From assembly GCF_024438035.1 (NCBI RefSeq), contig NZ_JANFQF010000004.1, positions 1 to 64,000 of the forward strand: a stretch of DNA of 64,000 bases. The letters are read 5' to 3'. The notes under the pieces were generated by a model. The model saw only the letters and a program-made list of their open reading frames with translations, was not told the DNA's origin and did not search any database. Both the position numbers and the translations under genes were made by a program. The DNA comes from Rhodococcus tibetensis. Its GTDB lineage: Bacteria > Actinomycetota > Actinomycetes > Mycobacteriales > Mycobacteriaceae. Position 1 is the first letter of the stretch. The number at the start of each line of letters is the position of its first letter. This document shows, one piece after another, positions 48,123 to 57,644 of this stretch.

Positions 48123-49295
48123 ATGTTTGGACTCTCACTCTCGTTCCTTCCGTTTGTCGACGGCTCGGACGACACACGCACCACGGCCCCGGTTGTGCTC
48201 ACCCACGACCAGGTCGAGGAAATCGGCCGGGAACTCGACGCACTTCGTGACCGCACGGTTGCCGATCTGGGCGCCGAGGATCGCGAGTACATCTACAAGA
48301 TCATCAAGGCCCAGAGGGGCTTCGAGGTAGCCGGCCGCGGTCTGATGTACCTCGGCTTCTTTCCACCCGCCTGGCTCGCGGGGGTCGGTGCCCTCGGGAT
48401 CTCGAAGATCCTCGACAACATGGAGATCGGCCACAACGTCATGCACGGCCAGTACGACTGGATGCGTGAACCGGGACTGAACTCGCGGGTCTTCGAGTGG
48501 GACACGGTGTGCCCCGCCGACCAGTGGAAGCACTCCCACAACTACATGCACCACACGTATACGAACATCCTGGGTCGTGACCGGGATATCGGCTACGGCA
48601 TCCTGCGGATCGACGAAGCCCAGAAGTGGAATCCGTACTACCTCGGCAACCCCGTCTACGCCTTCCTGCTGATGATGCTGTTCGAGTGGGGCGTGATGTT
48701 GCACGACCTCGAGGCCGAAAACGTCATCCAGGGCAAGCGGAAGTGGCATGACATCAAGCCCCTTCTCGGGGGGTGGTGGAACAAGGCGGGGCGTCAGGTG
48801 CTCAAGGACTATGCAATCTTCCCCGCACTGACCGGACCGCTGTTCATCCCCACCCTGCTCGGCAATGTCACCGCCAACCTGATCCGCAACGTGTGGGCGT
48901 ACTCGATCATCTTCTGCGGCCATTTCCCGAGCGGCGTGCAGAGTTTTACCGAGGACGAAACTGCCGAGGAAACCCGCGGTGAGTGGTACGTGCGGCAGAT
49001 GCTCGGCAGCGCCAACATCGAGGGCAGCCCACTGTTCCACATCATGTCGGGCAACCTCTCCCACCAGATCGAGCATCACCTGTTCCCGGACCTGCCGGCA
49101 CACCGATACCCCGAGCTGGCTCCCCAGGTGAAGGCGCTGTGCGAGAAACACGGACTTCCCTACAACACCGGTGGCTTCTTCAAACAGATCGGTTCCGTGT
49201 GGGGGAAGATCTTCAAGCTGGCGCTTCCGCCCGGCCTCCTCTCGTCGGAAACCCCTCCCGGTGTTATCGTCGAGCGGCAGAAGACTGCTGCCTGA
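48123..49295 (+). CDS. desA3: Membrane acyl-CoA (stearoyl-CoA) delta-9 desaturase, DesA3-like
   Basis: A 390-residue membrane di-iron desaturase. Three histidine boxes are clear: HNVMHGQ, HSHNYMHHTY and HQIEHHLFPD, with hydrophobic pairs between them. It inserts the double bond of oleate into stearoyl-CoA, using the oxidoreductase encoded just upstream. The ATG at 48123 follows GGAG; a GTG 12 bases earlier is less likely. Equivalent to Rv3229c. The C-terminal basic stretch (KIFKLALPPG) is short. Substrates come from the FAS-I encoded in this window. Confidence 0.95.
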   Translation: MFGLSLSFLPFVDGSDDTRTTAPVVLTHDQVEEIGRELDALRDRTVADLGAEDREYIYKIIKAQRGFEVAGRGLMYLGFFPPAWLAGVGALGISKILDNMEIGHNVMHGQYDWMREPGLNSRVFEWDTVCPADQWKHSHNYMHHTYTNILGRDRDIGYGILRIDEAQKWNPYYLGNPVYAFLLMMLFEWGVMLHDLEAENVIQGKRKWHDIKPLLGGWWNKAGRQVLKDYAIFPALTGPLFIPTLLGNVTANLIRNVWAYSIIFCGHFPSGVQSFTEDETAEETRGEWYVRQMLGSANIEGSPLFHIMSGNLSHQIEHHLFPDLPAHRYPELAPQVKALCEKHGLPYNTGGFFKQIGSVWGKIFKLALPPGLLSSETPPGVIVERQKTAA

Positions 49296-49306
49296 GAGGC
49301 GAAACA

Positions 49307-49519
49307 ATGGTGGGGAAGTTCGAACGGCGCAAGGACACAGTGCAGGAACTGACGGAGTCCGCGGCCACACACGTGGGACACATCGCGACCATCATCGCCG
49401 GCGCCGTTCGCGACGTCACCCGGGAAATCGGTGACTGGGTGTCGGACGGAATCGAGATGCGCGAGGCCGCGAAAAAGGCCCGCGAGGATGAAGGCTTGGA
49501 CGACCAGCCGATCGATTGA
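49307..49519 (+). CDS. Small hydrophilic helical protein in the desaturase operon
   Basis: A 70-residue protein starting 12 bases after desA3 with an AGAGG ribosome site. It has a basic N-terminus (FERRKDTVQEL), a central moderately hydrophobic helix (HVGHIATIIAGAVRDV) and an acidic-basic tail (EAAKKAREDEGLDDQ). No transmembrane segment and no recognised domain. The strong terminator immediately after it puts it in the same transcript, so a role with the desaturase complex (assembly or membrane association) is inferred only from position. Confidence 0.75.
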   Translation: MVGKFERRKDTVQELTESAATHVGHIATIIAGAVRDVTREIGDWVSDGIEMREAAKKAREDEGLDDQPID

Positions 49520-49523
49520 CAAA

Positions 49524-49567
49524 AACAAATGAGGGCACGGCCAATTTCGGCCGTGCCCTCATTTGTT
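49524..49567. terminator. Strong bidirectional terminator
   Basis: A 19-bp perfect stem (arms starting ACAAATGAGGGCACGGCC) encloses a 6-base loop and has A-rich and T-rich ends on opposite strands. It separates the convergent desaturase operon and gdhA. Confidence 0.92.
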
Positions 49568-49585
49568 GTGTGCGGGTGGTCTCGG

Positions 49586-50965
<1,380 letters not shown>

Positions 50966-51026
50966 TTACCTGACATTTACGCGAACTATAGTCGCCGACG
51001 AAATCGTGCGGGTACAGGCACCGTTT

Positions 51027-51518
51027 TCAGGAGTTCCGGCTCTGTGGGCGCGCGTGCATCGCGACGGTGGCATCGTCGACCTCTCGGCCGCAGTGTCGGC
51101 AACGGTGTTCGAGTTCGAGCGTGTGACCACAGTCGTGCACGAGCTCCGACGCCGGTTCGTTCACTGCCCACCTGCTGCCCCACTGGAACAGCGACCGCAG
51201 CAAAGGACGAAGTTCTTCCCCTGCCGCGGTGAGGTGGTACTCGAATCGGGGGGGGCGCTCGGAATACTGCCGGCGTTCGATCACGCCGACCTCCTCGAGC
51301 TTGCGAAGGCGCGCGGTGAGGATGTCGCGCGAGACGCCGACGTATCCCGCGATCCTGTCGAAGCGATGAACTCCGTAACTCAACTCGCGAATGACGAGCA
51401 TGGACCAGCGGTCGCCGATGAGTTCCATGGTTGCGGCAATCGCGCAGGGGCGCGGCGCCAGCGGCATGCGGTCCATGACGATCTTCGGCGTCGTTGGCTC
51501 TGCTCGACCGTTGCTCAT
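51027..51518 (-). CDS. HxlR family transcriptional regulator with C-terminal cysteines
   Basis: A protein of about 163 residues. The HxlR winged-helix is RPCAIAATMELIGDRWSML, then LSYGVHRFDRI and SRDILTARLRKLEEVGVI with the wing PPRFEYHLTAAG. The C-terminus has CGH, CRHCGR cysteines that may bind zinc or sense redox state. It is divergent from an SDR gene and an inverted repeat lies between, the usual layout for an HxlR repressor and its target. ATG at 51518 is preferred over one ten codons upstream, which would overlap the operator. Confidence 0.85.
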   Translation of the reverse strand: MSNGRAEPTTPKIVMDRMPLAPRPCAIAATMELIGDRWSMLVIRELSYGVHRFDRIAGYVGVSRDILTARLRKLEEVGVIERRQYSERPPRFEYHLTAAGEELRPLLRSLFQWGSRWAVNEPASELVHDCGHTLELEHRCRHCGREVDDATVAMHARPQSRNS

Positions 51519-51541
51519 GACTACATCATAGAGGGTTGTGT

Positions 51542-51588
51542 TTTCCAACTCATCGTGGTTACGTTCACCGAACCTAGTTAGTTGGAAA
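51542..51588. promoter_or_regulatory. Inverted repeat between hxlR-type gene and SDR gene
   Basis: TTTCCAACT at 51542-51550 and AGTTGGAAA at 51580-51588 are exact complements 29 bases apart. They flank the divergent promoters and are the likely operator of the HxlR regulator. Confidence 0.6.
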
Positions 51589-51613
51589 TCCAGACTTACT
51601 CGAAGGGGTTGTT

Positions 51614-52330
51614 ATGACCACGATTCAGGATCGAACTGTCCTCGTTACCGGATCAAATCGCGGCCTCGGCCGCGCTTTGGTCACCGAGGCGCTCGCGCGC
51701 GGGGCGCGAACTGTCTACGCGGCGGCACGCGACGCGTCGACGATCGCCGACCATCCGCGGGTGGTGCCGGTGACCATGGATGTGACCGATCCTGAATCCA
51801 TCTATGCCGCAGCGGAGTATGTCGGCGATCTCGGTGTGCTGATCAACAATGCCGGTGTCTTCCTCGGCGAGTCTCCGCTCACCGGTGACCTCGGAAAGAT
51901 GCGCCGCGAACTCGAAACCAACCTCTTCGGCCCCCTGAATGTGACCAGGACGTTCGCCCCCATCATCGCCGCCAACGGTGGGGGTGCGGTGCTCAACGTC
52001 CACTCGGTGCTGTCGTGGCTGGCGGTGGGTGGGTCGTACAGCGTCTCCAAGGCGGCGGTGTGGAGTGCGACCAACGCGATGCGCCTGGAGCTTGCGGAGC
52101 AGAACATTCAGGTGGTCGGGCTGCATCTGGGGTACATGGACACCGACATGACCGCGGGCCTCGACGTCCCCAAGATCTCGGCACTCGAGGTTGCCCGGTT
52201 GGCGTTCGACGGCATGGAGTCGGGCGCCAGGGAGGTGCTGGCCGACGATGTCAGCCGTACTGTGAAGGCGGCACTCGCCGGGGACCTCGAGGCCCTATAT
52301 CCGCAGCTGACGGCTCAGGTCGTTGCGTAG
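51614..52330 (+). CDS. Short-chain dehydrogenase/reductase
   Basis: A 238-residue SDR. The cofactor loop is VLVTGSNRGLGRALV, Asp in VTMDVTDP, NNAG in LINNAGVFLGE, and the catalytic Tyr-x3-Lys in YSVSKAAVWS with the serine in VHSVLSWL. Substrate unknown. Its ribosome site is AAGGGG 8 bases before the ATG. Divergence from the HxlR gene suggests aldehyde, quinone or xenobiotic response, as is common for such pairs; this is inference. A hairpin follows at 52343. Confidence 0.87.
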   Translation: MTTIQDRTVLVTGSNRGLGRALVTEALARGARTVYAAARDASTIADHPRVVPVTMDVTDPESIYAAAEYVGDLGVLINNAGVFLGESPLTGDLGKMRRELETNLFGPLNVTRTFAPIIAANGGGAVLNVHSVLSWLAVGGSYSVSKAAVWSATNAMRLELAEQNIQVVGLHLGYMDTDMTAGLDVPKISALEVARLAFDGMESGAREVLADDVSRTVKAALAGDLEALYPQLTAQVVA

Positions 52331-52342
52331 GACGCGAAATCA

Positions 52343-52381
52343 GGGAAACCCGCCACTCGCGGAGGCAGGTGACGGGTTCCC
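52343..52381 (+). terminator. Hairpin downstream of the SDR gene
   Basis: GGGAAACCCG and CGGGTTCCC pair with one bulged A around about 20 bases. It lies 12 bases after the SDR stop codon. Confidence 0.6.
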
Positions 52382-52415
52382 GAGCATCCGTCCTGTCGGG
52401 TGGGACGGTGCAGAC

Positions 52416-52435
52416 AACAGACTATACGGTCTGTT
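52416..52435. promoter_or_regulatory. Orphan TetR-type palindrome
   Basis: AACAGACTATACGGTCTGTT has perfect seven-base arms around six bases, with TATACG in the middle. Such AGAC-N6-GTCT dyads are typical TetR-family operators. No regulator or regulated gene starts next to it. Confidence 0.5.
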
Positions 52436-52679
52436 TGTTACGCGCGAGTACCGGGCGCCTGGTTCGGAAGCGGGACGGAATACCTACCAGGCGACTGCGC
52501 TGTACTGGCTCGGCCCGCCGCGCGGGGGATTGACGGCTGCGGTGCGCTGACGTCGTCGCATGAGCTGCGGGTTCTCGATCCGCACCTGTTCCGACGGCGT
52601 CGCGCCCCAGCTACATGGTGCGGCGCGCACGCAAACGCCGCGGATTGCGATACCGGCCCCTATCGCCCGCATGTGCGAA

Positions 52680-52713
52680 CACCCGGTTTCCTGCTGGTGC
52701 AGGTAACCGGGTG
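52680..52713 (-). terminator. Hairpin downstream of tRNA-Arg
   Basis: CACCCGGTTTCCTGC and GCAGGTAACCGGGTG pair with one mismatch around TGGT. It lies 29 bases beyond the tRNA 3' end on the minus strand. Confidence 0.75.
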
Positions 52714-52742
52714 CTTTGCCATGCGAGGCCACATGGGTGTCG

Positions 52743-52815
52743 TGCCCCCGGCAGGATTCGAACCTGCGACCAAGAGATTAGAAGGCTCTTGCTCTATCCC
52801 CTGAGCTACGGAGGC
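52743..52815 (-). tRNA. tRNA-Arg (anticodon UCU)
   Basis: The minus strand folds as a 73-nt tRNA. The acceptor is GCCTCCG/CGGGGGC, the D-arm has AGCTCAGGGGATAGAGC, the anticodon loop is CTTCTAA (anticodon TCT, reading AGA), and the T-arm has CAGGTTCGAATCCTG. The base pair next to the anticodon loop is C-T rather than Watson-Crick. CCA is not encoded. Confidence 0.93.
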
Positions 52816-52876
52816 GCGGACGAAATATTACCTGCTGCCGCGAAGCCGACCGAGCACGGCTGCGTAGTCCGTGTCA

Positions 52877-53251
52877 TCAGCTGATCGCAGCGGCCCAAGC
52901 GAGCAGCCCGGCGAGAACGAGCTCCACGACGAAGTAGAACCACACCGGGTAGAACCGCTGTGGTCGATCGACCATCCCCGAGACGACGCGACCCGCGGCC
53001 ATGCCGACGAGTGCCACCCCGACCGCGACCGCGACTACGGATCTGACGCCCTGGGCGTCGAAGGCGGCGAATCCGAGCAACGCAGCCACCGCGACGCCGA
53101 ATCCGCCATATACCGCGCGAACCTCGGCGCGGGCGGTCGGCGACGCGGCGGTCAACCCGAACGGTTCCACCAAGCGGGCAGGCATCACCAGGCCGTACAG
53201 ACCCATTCCTGCAAAGAACAACGCCGCCACGATGATCAGGAATGCGGCCAT
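52877..53251 (-). CDS. DUF4345 family membrane protein
   Basis: A 124-residue protein with four hydrophobic helices. The pattern GMGLYGLVMPARLVEPFG, RAEVRAVYGGFGVAVAAL and YPVWFYFVVELVLAGLL matches the DUF4345 group, whose function is unknown. ATG at 53251 follows AGGAG; an upstream frame adds an arginine-rich stretch that is unlikely to be coding. It is divergent from the CopD-CtaG gene with about 100 bases between. Confidence 0.8.
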   Translation of the reverse strand: MAAFLIIVAALFFAGMGLYGLVMPARLVEPFGLTAASPTARAEVRAVYGGFGVAVAALLGFAAFDAQGVRSVVAVAVGVALVGMAAGRVVSGMVDRPQRFYPVWFYFVVELVLAGLLAWAAAIS

Positions 53252-53352
53252 GTGGGCTCCTCGTCTCCTCGTAACAGGTCCTAGCCGACGGTAGCGGAGC
53301 GTCCGCCGACCCTCGGTCTCCGACACGGCGTCGTAGGTCCTACCCTGGAGGT

Positions 53353-55383
53353 ATGGCTACACCCCAGCTCACGGCGTCCGACTCGACGTCCCAGCGTCCG
53401 GCTCGAGCCGAATCCGCCGCCCTGTTCGTCGTGGCGGGGCTCGTCGCCGGGCTGGTCGCTGCACTCGTCGTCGCTTTGTCCGCCGCTCAGGCCCTCGTGC
53501 TCCTCGGGATTCCTGATCCCGGGCCGGTCACCACCTATGGGCTGCCGGCGCTGCGGGCGGTGTCGGAACTCGCGGCGGTGGTCACGATCGGATCGCTTCT
53601 TCTCGCCGCGTTCTTCGTGCCGCCGCAGAAGTCGGGGGTGCTGGACGTGGACGGATACCGTGCGGTCCGGACAGCGTCCTATGCGGCCATCGTGTGGGCG
53701 GCGTCCGCGCTGGTCCTCGTCCCGCTGACACTGTCGGACACCTCCGGGCAACCGTTCACGGAAGCGGTGAAACCGACAAACCTGTTCGCCGCCGTCGAGC
53801 AGGTGGAATTGGCCGGCGCCTGGCGCTGGACGGCGATCATCGCGATCGTCGTTGCGATCGTGTCCCGGCTGGTGCTGCGATGGTGGTGGGCACCGATCCT
53901 GCTCGTGGCCGGCATTCTGGGGCTGATGCCGCTGGCACTGACAGGTCACTCCTCCTCCGGCGGCTCCCACGACCTGGCGACCAACAGCCTGATCCTCCAC
54001 CTGGTTGCGGCGTCGCTGTGGGCGGGCGGACTGTTCGCTCTGCTCGCGCACGCACGTCGGCGAGGTGCATTCACCGAAGTCGCGGCACGACGATTCTCCG
54101 CGGTGGCCACTGTATGTTTCGCCGTGATGGCAGCAAGTGGCGTGATCAACGCCCTGGTGCGCGTGCCGATCGGCGACCTCGTCGATACCACCTACGGACG
54201 TCTCGTAGTGGCAAAGACGGTCGCGCTCGTCATCCTCGGCGCGTTCGGCTGGGCGCAACGACGCCGGGCACTGCCCGCCCTGCAGAAGGACCCCTCGAAC
54301 CGACGCAACCTGATCAAGTTCGCGGGTGCCGAAGCCATGGTCTTCGCGGCCACGATCGGTCTCGCCGTCGGACTGGGTCGGACGCCCCCGCCCGCACCGA
54401 CAGCAGCACCGACACTCAGCGAGGTCGAACTCGGCTACAACCTCGCCGGACCGCCGACGTTCGCCCGGCTGATGTTGGACTGGCGATTCGACCTGCTCTA
54501 CGGCACCGCCGCAATCGTGCTCGCCCTCGTCTACGTGCTCGGGTTGCGCAAGCTCCGCCGTCGCGGCGACAGCTGGCCGGTCGGACGGACCCTCGCCTGG
54601 ATGTGCGGATGCGTGGTGCTGCTCCTGGCCACATCGTCCGGGGTGGGTCGCTACGCACCCGCGGTATTCAGCGTGCACATGGGCGCGCACATGGCGCTGT
54701 CCATGCTCGCCCCGGTACTCCTGGTTCTCGGCGCGCCGATCACCCTCGCGCTGCGAGCACTCGACCCGGCAGGCAAGGACGGCGTGCCGGGTCTGCGGGA
54801 ATGGATCCTGGCCGCGCTGCACAGCCGGTTCTCTCACTTCATCACCCATCCGCTGGTCGCGGCAGCCCTGTTCGTCGGCGGTTTCTATGCGCTGTACCTG
54901 GGCGGCATCTTCGGTGCCACCGTCGACTCGCACTCGGCCCACCTCTTGATGAACCTCCACTTCCTGCTCAGCGGGTACCTCTTCTACTGGGTGGCGATCG
55001 GCGTCGACCCCTCTCCGCGCCAGCTGCAGCCCGTGACGAAACTCGCGATGGTGTTCGGGTCGCTGCCGTTCCACGCATTCTTCGGTGTCGCCTTGATGAG
55101 CATGGGCGCCGTCATGGGCGAGTGGTACTACCGCTCGCTGGGCCTCGGCTGGAACTCGGACCTGGTGGGTGACCAGAAACTCGGGGGCAGCATTGCGTGG
55201 GCAACAGGTGAGATTCCGCTCGTGCTCGTCATGATGGCGCTCCTCATCCAGTGGTCGCGCAGCGACGACCGCACCGCGCGACGGGTGGACCGCGCGGCCG
55301 ACCGGGACGACGATGCCGACCTAGCCGCCCACAACGCCATGTTCGCCGAGCTCGCGAAACGCGACCGCGAAGCGGGACGCTGA
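53353..55383 (+). CDS. CopD/CtaG fusion: copper-import and cytochrome c oxidase assembly membrane protein
   Basis: A 676-residue protein with about 15 transmembrane helices. The N-terminal half (to about 330) is CopD-like with LTGHSSSGGSHDLATNSLILHL and WAGGLFALL. The C-terminal half is a CtaG/caa3-assembly domain with histidine-methionine motifs (FSVHMGAHMALSML, DSHSAHLLMNLHFLLSG). This fusion is common in mycobacteria and relatives (Rv0102 type) and is thought to move copper for oxidase assembly. The C-terminal tail is charged and cytoplasmic. ATG at 53353. Confidence 0.92.
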   Translation: MATPQLTASDSTSQRPARAESAALFVVAGLVAGLVAALVVALSAAQALVLLGIPDPGPVTTYGLPALRAVSELAAVVTIGSLLLAAFFVPPQKSGVLDVDGYRAVRTASYAAIVWAASALVLVPLTLSDTSGQPFTEAVKPTNLFAAVEQVELAGAWRWTAIIAIVVAIVSRLVLRWWWAPILLVAGILGLMPLALTGHSSSGGSHDLATNSLILHLVAASLWAGGLFALLAHARRRGAFTEVAARRFSAVATVCFAVMAASGVINALVRVPIGDLVDTTYGRLVVAKTVALVILGAFGWAQRRRALPALQKDPSNRRNLIKFAGAEAMVFAATIGLAVGLGRTPPPAPTAAPTLSEVELGYNLAGPPTFARLMLDWRFDLLYGTAAIVLALVYVLGLRKLRRRGDSWPVGRTLAWMCGCVVLLLATSSGVGRYAPAVFSVHMGAHMALSMLAPVLLVLGAPITLALRALDPAGKDGVPGLREWILAALHSRFSHFITHPLVAAALFVGGFYALYLGGIFGATVDSHSAHLLMNLHFLLSGYLFYWVAIGVDPSPRQLQPVTKLAMVFGSLPFHAFFGVALMSMGAVMGEWYYRSLGLGWNSDLVGDQKLGGSIAWATGEIPLVLVMMALLIQWSRSDDRTARRVDRAADRDDDADLAAHNAMFAELAKRDREAGR

Positions 55384-55548
55384 CCGCTAGCACTCATCCC
55401 TGACACGAACGGCCGCTCATTCCCCGTTCTAGACCGGTTGTCCACAGCGTGCCCGTTTCTCCACAGATTCTCCGAGGGCGAGGACTGTGCGCTTCACGGC
55501 GGGCACGCTGTGAACCAATGGCAACCACGAACGACACAGGGGAGTGCG

Positions 55549-55998
55549 ATGTACGAAACACACGGCACGGTGGTCGGCACGGTCATCACTACACCGGTCA
55601 CGCGATCCGGATCGGCCGGCGAGGAGTTTCTCGCCTTCCGGATGGCGAGCACGGTACGCCGCCGCGACTACACGACGGGGGAATGGCGCGACGGCAGCAC
55701 GTTGTACCTCACGGTGACCTGCCGGCGCAGGCTGATGTCCGGTGTCGTGCGGTCGCTGGCGAAAGGGGATCCGGTGATCGTCACCGGTGAACTGCGCACC
55801 AACGAATACACGACGCGAGACGGCGTCGCTCGGACCGATCTCGAGTTGAGTGCCACCGCGATCGGACCCGATCTCGCCCGGTGCACTGTGGTCCTCGACC
55901 GGGAGCCACGAACGGTGGCACCCACCGAACCCACCGAATCTGCCTCCACCGAACCCGACCCCGCAGAACCCACCGCTGCCGAGACGCTCGTCGCCTGA
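55549..55998 (+). CDS. Single-stranded DNA-binding protein paralogue (Rv2478c-like)
   Basis: A 149-residue OB-fold protein (residues 1-105: MYETHGTVVGTVITTPV, LTVTCRRRLM, GDPVIVTGELRTNEY) with an acidic Pro/Glu/Thr-rich tail. The tail lacks the usual DDEIPF-type C-terminal tip, so this is a secondary SSB rather than the replicative one. In M. tuberculosis Rv2478c sits beside the ABC-F gene ettA (Rv2477c), and the first codons of ettA follow here at 56114. ATG at 55549 has GGGGAG upstream. Confidence 0.9.
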   Translation: MYETHGTVVGTVITTPVTRSGSAGEEFLAFRMASTVRRRDYTTGEWRDGSTLYLTVTCRRRLMSGVVRSLAKGDPVIVTGELRTNEYTTRDGVARTDLELSATAIGPDLARCTVVLDREPRTVAPTEPTESASTEPDPAEPTAAETLVA

Positions 55999-56007
55999 TC
56001 GGTGCCC

Positions 56008-56030
56008 GGCACCCGCACAGGCCGGGTGCC
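56008..56030 (+). terminator. Hairpin after the ssb paralogue
   Basis: GGCACCCG and CGGGTGCC pair perfectly around 7 bases, 9 bases after the stop codon. Confidence 0.7.
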
Positions 56031-56113
56031 TGGCCCTCCCTGAAAAGCCTCCGTTCACGTTCCCCACGATCCGCAAATGTGGGTTCGACGCCCTACACCA
56101 TTAGGCTGGCCAC

Positions 56114-56143
56114 ATGGCTGAGTTCATTTACACGATGTTGTAG
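56114..56143 (+). pseudogene. ettA: 5' stump of ettA (ABC-F translation factor), cut by the integrated element
   Basis: ATG begins a frame reading MAEFIYTM, identical to the first eight residues of the EttA/Rv2477c family as I know it, then TTG and a stop. The normal continuation (KKVRKAHGDK in relatives) is missing. It lies downstream of the ssb paralogue exactly where ettA lies in M. tuberculosis. The integrase gene of the element starts 170 bases further on. The break therefore marks the left attachment site, and the rest of ettA should lie at the far end of the element, outside the window. Confidence 0.75.
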
Positions 56144-56312
56144 TGGACCCTATACACAGCTGGTTTGCGTTGTCAACGGTCAATGCCCTTTTTACTGCAT
56201 AGCAAGGGTTTCGTGTCGTCGTATCAAGCGGTATTTCCGGCACAAAGGGCAGGTGTGTTCGGCTTCGCACGGGGGATATGCGGGAGTCCCCCGCACCTAT
56301 AGACTCACGAGA

Positions 56313-57392
56313 ATGGGTTCCATCCAGCGTCGCACCTACACAGAGGGGAAAGCTCCCCGCTATGTGGCACGCGTGCGCGTTGGCGGCAAGGAAATGTCGA
56401 AGAGCTTCGCGAAACAGGGCGATGCACGCGAGTGGATACGTCAGCGTGAAGGGCTCAGCCCGACAGGCACCCGCATGGACAACCGCATGCTGTCCGTGGT
56501 GCTGAAGTCGCATATTGAGCAATCCGCTACGGCATCCACCCGCGGTGTCCGCACTCACTTGGCAGCGAACCTCGGGAACCTGGAATACAAGAAGCTGGCG
56601 GACGTGACCGCTGATGACGTGCGGGAGTGGCGCGCAACGCTAGCCGAGGGCAGACCGTGGGCGGACGGCAAGCCGCTATCCAACAGCAGCATCAGGACAC
56701 TGCTAGGAACGCTGTCAGCGCTCTTCAACGATGCGGTGGCGCAGGGGCAGCTGGTCCGCAATCCGGTGTCGCACGTGAAGCGTAGGAACCCTCCAAACCA
56801 GGCGGTTGAGCCGCACCAGGTGTTAAGGGTTGAGCAAGTGCGAGCCTTGATTGACGCTTCTGAAGAGCCCTTCGCGACGATGATTGAATTCGGTGCTACG
56901 AGTGGTCTCCGCGCCGGCGAACTTGCGGGCTTGCGTGTTCGATCGATCGACTCTGATCGACGGGTTGTGGATGTCACGGAACAGGCGGATGGGCATCACA
57001 CGGCATTCGGTTGGCGGGCGTTGAAGTCTGAGAAGTCGCGGCGCACGGTCCCGCTACCGGATTCCACGTTGGACGCTGTGAGGACGCATCTAGACCGGCA
57101 TGACTACGAGGCCCATACGCCTCTGTTTAGGGCGGCGCAGGGCGGGCAATGGTCGAGCGCGCATGTCGCGAAGGTGTGGCGTGGGGTTGCAAGTGCTGCG
57201 GGTGTTGAGAATCACTCCTGGCATAGCTTGAGGCACTTCTACGCGTCGGCGCTAATCCAGTCGGGTGCATCAGTAACCACTGTTCAGCAACGGTTGGGGC
57301 ATGCTTCACCGATGGTGACGTTGGCCGTGTATTCGCATCTGTGGCCCGGGGAGGATGCGAAGACGAGGGCGGTGTTCGACAACCTTCTGTAG
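56313..57392 (+). CDS. int: Tyrosine recombinase (phage integrase)
   Basis: A 359-residue integrase. The N-terminal arm-binding region (GSIQRRTYTEGKAPRYVARV) is followed by a SAM-like core-binding domain (about 60-165) and the catalytic domain: Arg in TSGLRAGELAG near 204, His-x2-Arg in WHSLRHFYAS near 303, His in RLGHASPMV and the Tyr nucleophile in LAVYSHLW near 340. ATG at 56313 is chosen; the open frame upstream reads through the ettA/att region and is not protein-like. It catalyses integration at the ettA 5' end. Confidence 0.95.
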   Translation: MGSIQRRTYTEGKAPRYVARVRVGGKEMSKSFAKQGDAREWIRQREGLSPTGTRMDNRMLSVVLKSHIEQSATASTRGVRTHLAANLGNLEYKKLADVTADDVREWRATLAEGRPWADGKPLSNSSIRTLLGTLSALFNDAVAQGQLVRNPVSHVKRRNPPNQAVEPHQVLRVEQVRALIDASEEPFATMIEFGATSGLRAGELAGLRVRSIDSDRRVVDVTEQADGHHTAFGWRALKSEKSRRTVPLPDSTLDAVRTHLDRHDYEAHTPLFRAAQGGQWSSAHVAKVWRGVASAAGVENHSWHSLRHFYASALIQSGASVTTVQQRLGHASPMVTLAVYSHLWPGEDAKTRAVFDNLL

Positions 57393-57644
57393 CTATGTGA
57401 GGGGAAGGGGATACCGCAGTCTTCTTTCGGCACCGTTCAGTGCATGAGAGTTCTGTCGAGGATGTGGCGCGCGACACGCCGAAGTGGTGGGAAGCCCGCG
57501 ATTCGGCCGGAACGCTCACCTGCAAGTTTCATCGAAGTGACTCACAACATCTCGGGTTAAGTGTTTCCATCGGCCACTAGGTGTAAAACTATGTGTGCAT
57601 TACCGGCATTGACGGAATAGCGCAAGTAATGGAGAACACCGATA

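Larger units (their letters stand above)
52331..52742. other. 412-bp region without a supported gene
   Basis: It holds the SDR terminator (52343-52381), an isolated palindromic operator (52416-52435) and the tRNA-Arg terminator (52680-52713). Short open frames on both strands have no ribosome site and no protein-like composition. Part of it may be the remnant of a lost regulated gene. Confidence 0.5.

Noticed and set aside
52323-52550. Short rightward frame across the orphan palindrome
   Set aside because: No ribosome site, starts inside the SDR gene end, and the sequence is not protein-like.
53281-55074. Leftward 597-codon frame opposite the CopD-CtaG gene
   Set aside because: It mirrors transmembrane coding sequence and gives a polar Gln/Arg/His-rich product without any domain.
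56081-56100. tRNA-like 3' end (GGGTTCGACGCCCTACACCA) as the attachment site
   Set aside because: It has a T-loop-like TTCGA and ends in CCA, but the T-stem does not pair fully and no acceptor or anticodon arm precedes it. The ettA break 14 bases later explains the site better.
57444-57560. 38-codon frame between int and xis
   Set aside because: No ribosome site and a basic, low-complexity product. Kept as non-coding, possibly integrase arm sites.
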